A stretch of 64,000 bases of DNA from Orthonyx spaldingii (Eukaryota > Chordata > Aves > Passeriformes > Orthonychidae), in assembly GCA_013397795.1 (NCBI GenBank), contig VZTJ01000255.1, positions 1,629,588-1,693,587 of the forward strand, given 5' to 3'. A program made the translations under genes and the position numbers. This document shows positions 49,201-63,188 of the stretch, one piece after another. The notes under the pieces are model-generated. The model was given only the letters and a program-made list of their open reading frames with translations, was not told where the DNA came from and did not search any database. How positions within the stretch are numbered: position 1 is the stretch's first letter; every line of letters begins with the position of its first letter.

Positions 49201-52200
49201 GGAGCTGTAAGATAATACATTAACTAATCAGAGGTTTGTGTGCATGAATTTGAAAAATCATGTGAAGATACTCTACCAATTGCTGAAATCTGTTTGGTAA
49301 AGTGATAATAGCTGTTAATAGGTTGACAGGTTTCAAACTAACTGAATGCAAAGTAAAGGCAATAGTTAAATAGGACTCACACTGATAATGCATTCAAGTA
49401 ATATTGGGAGCAACATACCTGAAAATAAAATGAAGTTCTAGATTTATAACTGGGATAATATAATATACTCATATTACCTCTATTGAAACACTGCTGTTAC
49501 ACTAGCATTTTGTGAGTAAATGAAAACCTATTAAATATGCTAATAACAGAAAATTTAAAGCCTGTTTTTGAATCATTATAAGTGCAACTTCATATGTGGA
49601 TTTTAACAAGAGGACATATTTCAACATGCCATTGGTAGGCAGTAAGGCTGTGTTAATATTGGGCTAAGAAGGTATCAGAGGACAAATTGCCCCAAAATTC
49701 ACTTTGCGAGAAAGAGATGAATATAAAAAGCCTCCTATATAAGGGTTTCCTCACTAATTCTTTCATTTCAGCTTTGCTACTTCTGGATAATATAACTTGA
49801 GGAAGATGTAATTTCTATTAATACAGAAACAAAATATTAGAGTTTAGGGGAAAAAACCAGACCAGGTACTTAGGAAAATGGGACTTAGGAGAACTTGGTA
49901 TTAAGCACTAAGAAAGCCACTAGTGTACTGTGCACTCTTTGGCAAGTTATTTTCTCCTAAAATAATTTCCTGTTTGTGAGGCAACAAAATAAGGACAGCG
50001 ATTACTTGCTTTTGTAATATGTTTTGAGGTCCTCAAATAAAATTCTATCTAAATGCAAAATATTTGTTACCATAGATTAAGGACATATGATAGAATATAA
50101 TTACAAGGAAGAAAGATCCAAGTGTGAAGCACTTCAGATGCATGGGACTCTGTGTATTTGTATTTTTGTTAAATTAGGATCAAAATCATCCACTGCAAAT
50201 TAAAGCCAATGTTCCTCTGGCTTGTCAGCTGACTACACTGGCCTATTTACTGGCCATCCCATCCCTCCAAATAAGATTATGTCTCTTGCTAACAAAAGAG
50301 TTAAAATTTTAAAAGGTAGTCAAAAAGGAAAGACAACAATGCCCATGAGTCTCTGACACAGTGGTTAAGGCTCTTATTTTGACAGCGAGAATTGTGAGCT
50401 CCAAACTCTGCCTATAAATGCTTCTCTATACGAGTATCCTAAAATATATAGTTTGTAAATTGATTGCACTTGATACATCTCCCTTCCAAGGCACACTTGA
50501 CACTTGCAAAATGCCCTTGTGAGAAGCAAGGGTGAGTAATCTACTCACTGAGGCTCTGGCCTGACCTTACTGCTGCCAGCTATGAAGTAAAAGAAAGAAT
50601 GACCTTAAAGCCCTTTTGGGAAGCAAGGATATGGCAACTGCAACAGGAAAAGAGTTGTATCTCTGAATTCTGAATATGGGGATTACATAGTAAGATGCCT
50701 ACAGACAAGATGAAACATATCTAAGACATTTTTTGCCAAAAATTTTATTATTAAAGGATTACTGAGAATATACACGCAAAGAACAAAATCAAAGTCTACT
50801 GCCACTCCTTTTGTCAGTTTTTATTTATTTCTATACCAAAATTACCTTCTTTGTAATTATTAAGGACCATAGAAATAGGTTAGTTTGGTTGGAATTACAT
50901 TATTTATACTTAAGTTTTAAAACATTCTTTCTTTCTGAACAATCAATATTTCCTGAAAAGGAAAATATTTTCAACAGTAATTACAATAAGATACTATCTG
51001 TCTAAGTAGACAGGAAGATGAAGATTGAATTTTAAGTCTGCAGGAAGACTTCAAATTAACAAAAAGAGACAAGGATGACAGAGTTTAATTTCAGATTTCA
51101 TGGTCATCTTAAAAATGAAATTTCTTCATTTTAATAACTTTCAAAAATTGCAGGCTTCAAATATTGCCTTGGTGCAATATTAAATATTTCCACCAGATGT
51201 CTCCAGTATATTATTTTACACAGAAAGCTGCACTCAATTTGAAGTGTAATGTGTCAAATGTATGAGAATATTAAAGTAAAGAGAAGAAAGCTGCAACTAA
51301 TTACTTATCTGTTTAGACATAGGTTTTTAGGGAGTTCCACAGTGTTATCTAGAGAAATACCAATTTTTTTAAACTAACATTTTGGCCAAATATGATTAAA
51401 AAAAAAAAAAAGATAGAGTTCATAGTTTTCACTTTTAGGAGAAACTTCAGATCACATCTTGATACCCACATTTTCAGAGAAATATAAGGTTTCAGAACAA
51501 TATATTTGGCATGAGTGACTTCTGGATTACTGAGAAATATTTTGCTTGTTTTTTAAAAACAGGAAAAGTTTGCAAACCAAGCTAAAGACAATTCTGTTTT
51601 CAGAACTCTCTGATGTAAGGATGCAGTAATCCAGTTATTTATTAATAGCCTTTGTGGATTACTCCCACTCACTACCTTGAAATGTTCAGCCAGATTCTGT
51701 CAGTCTGAGTCAGAACACAAGCAATGCTCAATACATACAAACACAGTACCAGAAGAGAATTCCAAGGATGAAAGGGAAACAAGACACTGCTAATTCTCAG
51801 ACTCACTTTTCACTGAGTTGTGCTTCAAAGGCATCTTTACAAGAGAACTCCTACAGAATCCTTCTCATTTCTCTGTGCTTCAAAGTAGTACTTGGTGTAT
51901 CTGATAGACACGACAGAGCAAACCTCGCTTCATAATCACTCATATGTATGAGCAACTGTACATACGTGCACATCTATATTTAACTCAGGAAACCCACTCA
52001 TTTATTCAAAGTAGGTTATGCCTGAAAATGAAAGACTCAAAAGTCTCTAAAGGGCCAAGGACAGAAAGTACATATTTCATATGGATCTGAGGATACTATC
52101 CTGGAAGCAACGTGGGGTCACTTGCTGGGTTACATAAATGCCATATCCATCCTTTCAAAGGTTCTCAATGTATTTTACGTGGGTTTGTCAGACTTTGAAT

Positions 52201-53631
52201 TTTGCAGAAAGATGGGGAATACCTCTAATAACAGTAGACAGGATGGGTCGGATATAAATCAATTATAACCAGTCTTCTCAAAAGACACGTTCATTTGACC
52301 AGTTTTCTCTTCAGAATAATCAACCAATAGTTTTAAATTAGTATATTACTAAGATGATGATATATAGGTACCTAACATTTTCATTTTTATCAAAGACATT
52401 CAATTTTTATTAAAAACTTTCAACAGAAAGAAAAAAAAGCATACCAATGACAAGTCATGTACTGAGATCTTCAGCTAATTCATTAATATAGTATGGCATC
52501 TCTGTTTATCATTTATATCAAAGAAATCTTTGAATATGTTTTCCAAAACAGTACAAACTTTTTCAAAGAAATTCAAGTGCTAGTCTCCAAGACCTTATGC
52601 TAAAGCATAACTGTTTTCTGGGTTGGTGACAAAAATAGCTCCTTTAAAGCAGGTAGTTTTTTCCCCTTATTTCTATTTAGTTTCCTTTAAAAAGAAAAAC
52701 AAAAACCCCCCAAAAGACCCACGTAAGGCCAATATACCCAATCCACAGTATGGAAGCAGATACCTTAAATTTTTATAGCTCTTTTATAACCCTTCAGAAT
52801 AACATAGTACAGATTTAAGCCTCCCTTTTCTAAATTAACTAAAAAACATCACTAATACGTCAATGGACTCAACTGCTGTAGTGATATGCCAGAAATAGTT
52901 TGGTTATCTAGAGTTTTGGAGTCCAAAGCAAAAATAGCTGGGTGTTCTGAGTTCACTATCCATGAACTCTGAACTGAGATGAAGTCACACAGCAACACTC
53001 TCCAAGCATGCCGTGCAGAGATACGGCAGGTCACAAATACTTCTATTTTTCCAGGTTTTTCAGTTTTGGGGTTGTTTTTGGCAAAGGGAAGAGGGAAAAG
53101 GAGCATCACTCTGCATTTTCTGAAGCACCATGATGTGATACCTAACCTGTGGTCATAAAGAAGGCCACAATGAAGATTTATATAGTACCTATAAGCATTT
53201 ACAAAGATGCTTCAACTGCATCAGCCTAGAGAGTAAGAGACTACTTTTCCCCTCAATTACATAACTTTTCAAACACAGCAGAGTTTATAAATATTTATTA
53301 TAAGGGAAACACTTTTCTTTACTTTTTATTTAGCAAGCAGATTCAACTCACATTAAGATTTTATGAATCAGGCAACCATAAAAAGGGCATGCAGATCCTA
53401 CATGGCCCCCTACCTGACAATGACGCACATAAAGCTGTGTTTTCATTAAATAATCCTTCTAAAGAAAAAATCCCCACGTAAGTATAAAAAATGAAGATCT
53501 GTTAAATTAAAATACCTTGTACTGAGCAGTGCACAAGAAAAATATTTTCTACTACCTCTAAAAAGGTCATACTCAGTTTTTATTGCAGTTGCTTTTGATT
53601 GTGTTTGTTAATTTGAAGAACTGTACAATAC
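43269..53631 (-). other. KLHL32: KLHL32 intron between the two BTB exons
   Basis: An intron of 10,363 bases with a gtattg donor at its high-coordinate end and a cttctttacag acceptor at its low-coordinate end. It holds one degraded CR1 fragment at 48038-48258. Otherwise I see AT-rich DNA with short homopolymer runs (for example an A run near 51397-51410) and no further exon-like segment with matching splice sites. There is no sign of a nested gene. Confidence 0.85.
48038..48258 (-). mobile_element. CR1 LINE fragment, short 3' end
   Basis: On the plus strand it starts aatcatagaatatttcaatt, then tggaaggcacccacaagaag and atgatctagtcc, and ends near gtccagcctgaactttccctg. These are the antisense words of a bird CR1 3' end, more diverged than the other copies. 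About 220 bases remain. It is on the minus strand. Confidence 0.82.
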
Positions 53632-53739
53632 CTGTCCAGTATATGCAAAGTCCAGGGCTTGTTTTAAACCAAGGCTTGTGACTCCATGTAAATTCACCTC
53701 ATCAGCTTCACTCTCAACCATGCAGAGACTGAACATTGC
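53632..53739 (-). CDS. KLHL32: KLHL32 internal coding exon, second half of BTB domain
   Basis: The minus strand encodes 36 residues, beginning AMFSLCMVES and ending DFAYTGQ. This matches about residues 69-104 of KLHL32 as I recall the human protein, with very few changes. It is the BTB/POZ part after the DYFR strand: the MFSLCMVES segment, the VNLHGVTSLGLKQAL helix and the FAYTG motif typical of BTB-Kelch proteins. The acceptor is a good pyrimidine tract ending in ccatag just above 53739, and the donor is CAG|gtattg below 53632. Both ends are phase 0 and the length is 108 nt, so skipping would keep frame. BTB domains of this family dimerise and bind Cullin-3, and KLHL32 is presumed to be a substrate adaptor of a CUL3-RING ubiquitin ligase, though it is little studied. 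The start codon is not in this exon; the exon before it should lie beyond base 64000. Identity comes from remembered protein sequence, not from a database search. Confidence 0.93.
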
Positions 53740-54459
53740 CTATGGAAAAAAACAGAAATGCCATTAACCAATTTTGGATAAGAATTCCAAATAGCAGCAT
53801 CCTTGAGAGTTAGATCTATACCAAGTTTTCAGTAACACCACAGCAATCAATCTTGCAACTGAGTCTTTTTACCATGAAAAAACTACAAAAACTTATTTTA
53901 GATAAACTGAGATAAATCCCTTTGGTCCATGCATATATACTTCTTAACTCAGTAATGCAGGTGAAACCAGTGAGAAGAGTCACACTATAAGATATCATTC
54001 AATAAAAACAGATAACTGAACTCTGGGAAAAGAATCTACACCACTAAAAGCACTGTTAAAAGTAATACTTGTGTACAGTATCATAGATAAGAAGGAGCAA
54101 TAAGCCATATGCAATCACTTGAGAAGAAGGGGCAATTAAAATACCATATTTTACAAGCAATCCTTTTCAAATAAGCATCTCAGACTAGAATGTGGGCAAT
54201 ATAATACTCAACTTATTAAATGAAGAGGAATGATGAAGACGCAGCCACCTAAACTTAAAACCTCCCCTTACTTGTTATTGGCGCGGTTTCTCAGATCATA
54301 AAGTCTAAACTGAAGACAGACAAGGTGCTATGGAATTTTCCTGAAAATACCACTGAGGAGTGAAACTGTCCCTTTCATCTAGCCTTACTCTCCAGATCAT
54401 TTGTCTTTAGTGCCTCCCTGGAATGAAGCAATCCTACTCAGTCTCTGAATCCTTGTTAG

Positions 54460-54605
54460 AATCTTTTTCTTCCCATCTCCATTAAACTTTTTTGCCCTTC
54501 ACTCTTCCCTCCCAGCCTGCGCTCCTGCTGCCCTACCCCTACTCAGCACTCCTTCCCTACCTACTGGCCCCATTCTCCATTCTTTGGCACCCTCCCACAC
54601 TTTTT
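54460..54605. repeat. Pyrimidine-rich tract
   Basis: About 145 bases with a strong C and T excess on the plus strand (purine-rich on the gene strand) and few long A or G runs. It is not a clean repeat. Confidence 0.6.
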
Positions 54606-56322
54606 TAACAAAATATATCACTCAGAGTTTTTAAACAGTAAACTGTGAACAAATAAACTGAACAGTTCTGCCATCTGTTACTACTAAAGGAAGTCTAAAC
54701 TGATCCCCAGTAGGTTTTGTGCTAAACTTAATGTCTTTATGGAGGCTACTAAATTTCACCTTGGAGAACTCCAGTAACAAAGCACTTCTCATGGGCATAA
54801 CCCCTGCTACCTTCTTCCTATACTCTAGCTGATACCTGCAGAAGCTGAGACAGTCAACAAGCATGCTGGATTTCTTATGCGTAATCTGTCCACCAAGCAG
54901 GGTTGAATTTAAAGGAAAAAAATAAGTCCTACCCCCTCTAACACTTTAGCACGTATGAATGACTACATGACCCTTACCCAAACTATTCCATGATTCACCT
55001 AGACTCAGGTGGCTTCAAGAATTGAGTGCTTCCTAAAAATAAGTAATTTCTTCAGAAAATATTAGCACCTTCCATTATTAAAACATCATAATTTGGCATA
55101 AATCTGTTTCCTGGAAAGCATCCAGTATAAGCAAGAATGACATTTATCATACAGTTAATCCTTCTATTTTTACAATTTCTATCGAATTAAAGTGATATCA
55201 GGGCTTCTTCCAAATTGGCAACAGAAAAGAAGCAACAAATAGTTTAAAAGATTTATCAAACAAATGCAGTAAGATAAAGCCATGCATTATACCTAGGGAG
55301 AAAAAAAAAAATCTAACAAGCTCAGCCATTTTTCTTATCCATCAAAAATGTAATCAGAGTTGGATATTTTGTTGTCATGTAGTAGCTAATGTGAGGCTTC
55401 AGAGCTTGCCAGGAGCTGCAAGCCCATCAGCCACCTACTTCTTGGAAAAGCAGACCTGCAGCCGCTGTCTGGAAGAGATAAGCTTCTCTTCTCAGAAATT
55501 CACTACTAGATAAACCTTTTTGAAAAATATTCCTTTCACAGACCAATTCCTGAATAAAGTCTCAAAGCAACATCTGTCTACCCAGGGGTAGATTTGCGCA
55601 CCTTCTGTACACTCAATTCCATCAGTGACTGCCTGCAGAAAGACTAGAAATGCTCAGTGGTGAAAGATGCTCCGTGTCCTCCAACCATGCTACAGTAATA
55701 ATCTGTACACTATAGACCTGTACATGGGAACCATCTAAATGGTTCCTAATATGGCTTTTATTCTCATCAAGGGATAATATTCCACACAATGAGTTAAGCT
55801 TACAAATACAAAGAAACACTTAACTGAATCTTATCGGTAAACCAGGAATCATTCCTATATGACTTCTCCTGTGTACATTTACTAACTTTACCTTTAGGAG
55901 ATTACTTTGACACAGAGATTCCAACATGGTTTTTACACAGGATTTATTACTACACCTAACTTAGTAAACTCAGCAGGATCAGGCCACTAACTCAGCCACT
56001 GTCCATAATCATCCCCAGTGTTTAAGAAGCACAGCCTCCAGCAGAGCTCTGACCCCTGCCAACCAGCACTCTCCCAGGCAATGCCCAGACTATGGTCCAG
56101 GAGATAACTCAAGCAATGGCTGTTCCAAATGGATAGCATGGATAAAGCCAAGCTGTTCACAGAGGTTTAGTCATATTGTCGTAAGCCATATTATGCCAGT
56201 TCTTTTAGGGCCAGAAAACAAGCCTTCAGTCACCGTACTTATAACTACAGATGTAGTCTAAGAGTGCAGTGGGCTGTCAGAACTGTAGCTGCCAGTAAGT
56301 CACGAGACTATGACTTTGGGGA

Positions 56323-57480
56323 GAATCATAAAATGGGCTGGGTTGGAAGGGAACATAAAGATCATCTAGTTCCAAGCCCTCTGCCATGGACAGAGGCACC
56401 TTCCATTAAACCAGCTTGTCAAAAGCCCCCCCCAACCTGGCCTTGAAAACATACAGGGACAGGGCATCCACAAAGTCTCTGGGTACCCTCACAGTACATG
56501 ATTTCTTCTAGTATCTAACCTAAACCTACTCTCTTTCACTTAAACTGAAAGCCTTCCCCCTTGTCCGATGACTACATGGCCTTATCACAAGTCCCTCTCC
56601 AGCTTTCTTGAAAGCTTTCTCTATATAATGAAAGGACACATACCCTGAAGCCTTCTCTTTTCCAGGCTGAACAGATCAATTTCTCTCAGCCTTTCTTCAC
56701 AGGAGAGGTGCTCCTTCTAATCAATTTGGTGGCCCTCTTCTGGACTCATTCCAACAGGTCAAAGTCCTTCCCGTACTGAGGACCTCAGAGCTGAATGTTT
56801 CACTCCAGGTGGGGTCTCATGAGAACAGAATAGAGGAGCAAAATCCCCTCCCGCAACCTGCTGACCACGCTGCTTTGGATACAATTGGCTCTCTGGGCTG
56901 CGAGCTCACATTGCTGTGTCATGTCCAGCCTCTCATCCCCCAACATCCCCAAGTCCTTCTCAACTGGGCTGCTCTTGATCTGTTCATCCCCTAGCCTGTG
57001 CTGATACTGGGTGTTGCCCAGATCCAGGTGCAGCACCTTGTGCTTGGTCTTTTTAAACCTCATGAGATTCCCATGGGTCCATTCCTTGAGCTTCATGTCC
57101 CTCTGGATGGCATCCTGTCCTTCAGGTGTGTCAACTGCAACACCCAGCTTGGTGTCATCTGCAAATCCCCCAAGGCTACACTCCATCACTTTGTCATTAA
57201 TGAAGACATTAATTAACACTGGTCCCCATACAGACTCCTGAAGGACACCCCTTGTCACTGAAGCCCATCAGTGTTGACCACTAAGCTGTTGACCACTACC
57301 TTCTGGAAGCAACTGTCCAAACACTTTCTTATCCATCTACCAGTCCCCTCTTTGAATCCATCTTTCTCTAATTTGGACAGAAGGATGTTGTGGGAGACTG
57401 TGTCAAAGGCTTTACAGAAGTTCAGATAGATCATGTCTGTAGCTCTTTCCTTGTCCACTGAGGTAGTCACTTCATCATAG
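56323..57480 (-). mobile_element. CR1 LINE fragment with part of the reverse transcriptase
   Basis: This is the longest CR1 copy in the window, about 1.16 kb, on the minus strand. The 3' end is at the aatcataaaatgggctgggt text near 56323. Upstream on the minus strand it encodes reverse transcriptase segments: a DMIYLNFCKAFDTVSHNILL block at about 57370-57430, a GPVLINVFIND block near 57195-57225, and an FADDTKLG catalytic-box version (the family usually has YADD or FADD) near 57160-57185. It then runs to the LLLYSVLMRPHLE region near 56800. The frame shifts near 57256, between the first block and the rest, so the copy is dead. The 5' part, including the endonuclease, is missing, as is usual for CR1. 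Confidence 0.93.
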
Positions 57481-57536
57481 ATGTGATACCTTCTGCTATT
57501 CAGAGTTCATTTTCTCAAATACTATGCTCAAGTACT

Positions 57537-57561
57537 CTACTCAGTTTTTCAAACTGAGTAG
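57537..57561. repeat. Perfect 11-bp inverted repeat, 3-base spacer
   Basis: ctactcagttt and aaactgagtag are exact reverse complements around ttc. It lies about 57 bases beyond the 5' truncated end of the CR1 copy at 56323-57480. Confidence 0.92.
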
Positions 57562-60500
57562 GAACTACATCTACTTTTCAGGAAGCAAGGCCAAAGAATT
57601 TGATCAAAAGACAAGGCCTGCAATGGTCCTCAGACAGTTCACATTCAGCTGAACTGGATTAGCCTCCAGGAAAGCAGTCTCCCACTTAAATGAACTTCGT
57701 ACTGCTCACTGATCCACACGTCCTTCACCAGCAGGCAAATTTCCTTCTCAGCCTGATAGTTTTCGAGGTTTAATCCAGCATGAAAAAAAATCTGTTCTAC
57801 CATAGGCAGAAACTGAACTCAAATTCAGTCTTTAATTTGCACTAAATATCATCTTGTTAACTGTAAAAAAATATGGACCATTAAATTCTGATTTGAGATT
57901 TTATCAATACCTGGATAATGAGTTATGGTTGAGCTGTTAAACTCCAATTTCAGATGCATCCCTGAAAATACTGTAAGGTTTTGTGAGCTTATATAGATCC
58001 ATCAGTCATGTTTTTAATACAAGGCTACTAGTCTACTTTATTTTTCCCTTGGGTACATTAAAAACAAAGCAAGACAAATATATCAGGTGGATGCAGAACT
58101 GACAGACAAGAAAAACAAATTAAATACAAAATATTTGGACAAACACAGAATTCAAGGTCAAACCAGCAGAAAAGTTACCAAACTTGACTAAGCATGAAAT
58201 GTTAATCATGTTAGATATTGACTTCATTCAACAATGCTATTATACTTTATTTTAAAACATTTCAGCTTGAAATAAAATCTATTTGATAATGCCTCATTTC
58301 TGCTTCAAGACCTTCATAAGAGTGGGAGGTACAAGTTACCAATGCTAACCAAAGATCCCTTTTATAATAAAACCCCCTAATGAGAGGACTTATCCTTTTT
58401 TCCAGCTTCTTTAAAAATCCAGAACTTGTTCTGCCACCCAATCATATACTTAGCCCACATTGCGATAAATAAACTGACTGTTTAAATTCTGATATTTCAG
58501 TTAAGATTTTAAGTAAGTCAATTAAATCCCCTAATGCAAAGTGAGTACAATCCACTTGCCATTTTGTGGCAACTGCTCCAAAATTCAGGTCTCAACATGC
58601 TGTTACAAATGGATGTATTCCATTTGTGGAATTCCACCTGAGGTCACACTTATTTCAGATGCTACAGATTTGGATGGCTTTATTTTTGTGGGGCAGGCTG
58701 ACATTTTATTAGCTCCTCTTTTTAGAGGAAGGCAGGAATCAACCCTCCATTCTTCTTCTAATCTTGGCCTGAAACAGAAACAAAGCTACAGAACTGTATC
58801 CAAAGGAAAAAGAAAAGAAAACATACAGTCCTTAGATAAAAATATTCAAGGCATAAAAACATTCTCAGACTCTTGAAAACTTGACTTCAAAGTAACATGG
58901 CAAGCTGGTGGGCATTTAACACAGAGCACACCTGTGGTTTCACAACTTGGCCCTCAGCAGTCACAGGCACCCTTATAAAACGTTTTTTTTCTATAAACAT
59001 AGAATCCAAAAGACAACAAGAGCTCAGAACTGAATGGCACACAGCCACAGGGTGTATAGACATAGATGTGATCAGATCTGATGCAACTGGGCAGAACAGT
59101 CTAAGTAAAAGGTGCTTAGCACAGTCATTGTGTCTAACTTTCCATGCTCAGCATGGCAACCGTGCTGGTATTTAGCTTTCAAAAGCAAAATGCAAGATAG
59201 CTGTAAAATACCACCAAACCAGAACATGTATTACTGTTAAAATGTCCAGACACATTGTTTTTATCAGTCAGGCAGCACTGCAGCAACATATATAGACTCC
59301 TCCACAACATACAACTTGAGGAACAGATTCTAGGGCAACAGACACATAAGATGATACTCAGAATCCCCAAAATACAAATTGCTCACTGTCACAATGGTGA
59401 CATACAAAATTGCTCCTTGCCTTTGAGTCATTTTCTTACTTACTCAGATGTTCCATATCCATAAGAATAATGAGCTTTTCCTCATTTGTACACATCAAAC
59501 TTACAGCCATGTCAGTCATAGCAAACAGCAAATCATCACAAAACAACTTAACCAAGTTGTACACATATTACACAAGCAAATTTTGTCAGTGAATTAATTC
59601 TACATAGCTTAGTGGTCTTTTAAAGGCAAGAAACAGAATCAAAACATATGCAGTGTCAGAAGACAGGTAAATTAGGTTAAAAGAACAAATGGTTATGCTT
59701 ATGCTGTTAAAAAAATAGCACTGTGACTGAAATCATAAGTAACTTACTGCTGTGACCTGAGACCTTCAAGAAATAGCCTGCCTCTTCTAGGAGTAAAGAA
59801 CTTGATGGTTCCAGTGCATAGCAATATCCTCTAAAATATCTCAAAGTTCCCTCAGCAAGATTGTGAAGAGACATTCATTATTTTCCTTTTTTGTTTGATT
59901 CAACTTTAAATGCAACTTTCAAAAGAAATTTAAGCTTTCAAGTAAGCTAGGCTTCCTACAGCAGCCTACAGTAACTCCAAGAGTGACATTCCCTCCCTCC
60001 GTTTTCTCAAACACTGCTTTGCTAACAACCAGCAGTCCTAGATCCAAGTTTACTATAACACAAAACAAACATGGAACTTCCCACCAATGCATAGCCCTGA
60101 CCTACACAAATTCATGTTGAACCACACACTTAGCCACACAATAATAAAGTCCTGGGATGCTTTAGAATTACCTCCATTTAGCAAACTAAGTGCTAAAGAA
60201 CTGATCAATGAAGTCACCAAGGTCTTTCTTTGCTATTTATCTTGTTGCATTGAATTTTCAAAGTAACTAACACTATCTAGCATTGTTTTACTGGTTTAAA
60301 GGAGCTGATTTGTCAACTCAAATATCTGTCTCCACAATTACACAATGACACTGGCTTGAGTTCTTTTAAAAATTATTTTAAAATAGATAGGCATCTTCAT
60401 TAAGGGCAGTGTTTTATTCAAATGCATTTCCCACATCATATGCACTTAACTCTACATTCACCTGTTCCATAGCTTTTTCTTTACATGAAACTGTAAAGAA

Positions 60501-63104
60501 AAAAAAAATTGTACTTCCCATCTAATGCATCAGAAAAGCTATGAAGAAAGTAAACTAACACTTCAGGGAGCTCAGATCAACTTCCCACACTGCTCAGGGA
60601 GCTCAGTTATGATGTGATACCTCAAGATTTTTTTCATTTCATGTGTAATTTTAAGCCTGTGAGAAATCTTAGTGGCATCAATGGAACAGATCAGTCACAC
60701 ATTCTTTCAGATTTGGGACCTAAGCTTATCTGTCATTTGGGATACTAAGCATCCAGTCCTGACATAATCTTTTCTATTTGGACTATAAACTTTTTCAGGC
60801 CAAAACATTATCCTTTGCAGTTTGTATTAAAAATAGCAATTCCCTGTTCATGTAACAGTAATATTAAATAAATAAATCATAATCTATTTCATCTACTTTG
60901 TTGTATTACTCCTGAAATAACCTTTGGGCATTCTTAGCTTCATGTTCTTATCCTTCATTACATAACCCATATCATTTTTCCTTTGCTGTTTTCACCTATC
61001 ACAACAAAAAAGAATACATTCAGAATCTATGAACAGGAGTCAAAATATTGCTTTGACAGATGACCATGCCCACATCAAATATCAACTATGCTCGAGATCT
61101 GCAATGTATACTTATCCAAATAACCAATTTAACATGTGAATGCTTCTTTTCAGCATGTAAAAATGTGCCTTGTTCTTCTTATAACTAGCTTTGTTTTCCT
61201 TCCAATTTAAGCCTGTCTATCCTAAATCAATCATCAGCCATGTCCTCTGGAGGCTCTCGCACACTGAAAAACATATCCATCAATACCAATTGCATGAAAT
61301 ATGATTAAGAGGCTCATTACACGATCCTTCTGAAAAAAGTTCTATATAAATTCCCACAGAAAATGTCGCATAACATCAGTCACTGATAATTGAGCCTACA
61401 GTAATTTATCTGCTCTATGAAATCTACCTAAATATTGTTTTGTAAGCATTTGCCAAGCAACTAAAATGAATCCCATGAAATGGAAAGGTCAGCTATCATT
61501 CATAGTTTAAGAGAATATATAGCTAAAGAAATAAAACTGAGCAGCAAACTATACTACTTTATGCACAGTATTCATGTATCACATATTACTGTTAGCAAAG
61601 CAAATTCCACTGAACCTTTGGTGTCTCTTTTAGTACGCCAGTGTCAGACAGTGATACATAATTACACAGCCCCAAAGAGTTTACCAACTCAAGGATGTAT
61701 ACAATGAAATTGTTACATTACACTCTGGATACAAAAAGATACCGCTTTCTTGGTATCTTTCAAAATAAGTAGTGAATATTGCAATAAAGAACTAACCTAC
61801 TGTTTAGAGGACCTAAGGAGGTGATATTTTTTCCTTTTTGTATAGTGGACATTCCATCAAGAACAAAGTCATTTTCTTGGTTGTAAAAAGGCACAGGGTC
61901 TCCATTCTCAGTCAAAACAAAAACTTAAAGATTAAAACAAAACAAAACAAATCCCCAAAATTTTGTTTCCAGCAAGTTATATCCTTGATTGAACCTGCAT
62001 CAAACATAATTCATGTTTTGATAGTCAGAGTTTAATAGTGTAATGTGTCTTCCCCAAACCTCTGCTTAGGTATACAAACATAATTTAAGCCACATGGAAA
62101 AAGGAACTCTATAGCATGCGACTCCTAATGAGTTACTGCATGATCACTAAAAAGACTCATATTCATAGTAGTGCCATAGAAACAAAATAATTCTACAATT
62201 TCTATGTGCAACTCTGCATAAGAATAAAAAACCACACAAAACTGTGAACTATTACGGCTACAGTAACATTATTATTTCCAATATTTCAAAATGAATAGGT
62301 TATCACAGGAGGTCCTGAATATCAAAATTCTTGTTTATTTTATGGCAGAAGCAAGAAAACTGAATTGTAAGGACACTGACATGAAAAGCACTGCATAACT
62401 CCAGTAATGTACAGTCCCTCCTAACAATAGACACCCATAAGCAGGCCTGCCTTTTGGAGAATAAAGAAAGCAGCATAACTAAAACCAGATTTTTTTCCCA
62501 GCATTTCCAGTCAAGCACAGAAAAGCATGAGTCACATTTGCAAATTTTGGCTTAAATTGGTTTAATGCTTCCCAGTGAATGCATAAGCCTATTGTTCACG
62601 CCCTTCGATGGTTTTAGCAAGTGATATCAAATGCAAGCCCAGAATAAAATTGCAATAAAAGTCATTTAGCTCTTGAACTAGCATTTTAACTACCACAATA
62701 CATTTAATTTAGACAGGCAAAGCTTCTTGTGATTTTTTATTCCCCCCCAAGAAAAAACCACGATCCAAACTTGGACACCTTTAAGGGACTTCATTTTAAA
62801 AACATACTTCATACAATACCATTAAGACAAGTTTCCCACCTTTGTGTATGCAGGCTCTAATTCAACAGTTGTACAGCAAGACTTAATCTAACAGAACTGT
62901 AGTTGTTCTATAACAACAATCTTAGTCGTTGTTCTGATTAACTTTTTAAGAAGCCATTTATATAATATGATGTGAATGCCATTAGATGCTGACATCCAAA
63001 CATTCCAAGCAATAGTAAACTATGGCAATTACTTCTATTCTGCATCATAACTGCAAAAGCATACTTGTTATGTGAGAAGTCTAATGCTGAAATTTTAAAT
63101 GGTT

Positions 63105-63188
63105 CATTTTATGAGAGTTTGTACTAGATATCTTTCATATCTGGCCCATTTTATGAGGGTTTCAACCAGATAACCTTTGTATCCTTTA
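63105..63188. repeat. Two diverged 42-base tandem units
   Basis: The units begin cattttatgagagttt (63105) and cattttatgagggttt (63147) and keep aligning through agata and the tat-c words. About 30 of 42 positions agree by eye. It is an old local duplication. Confidence 0.75.
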
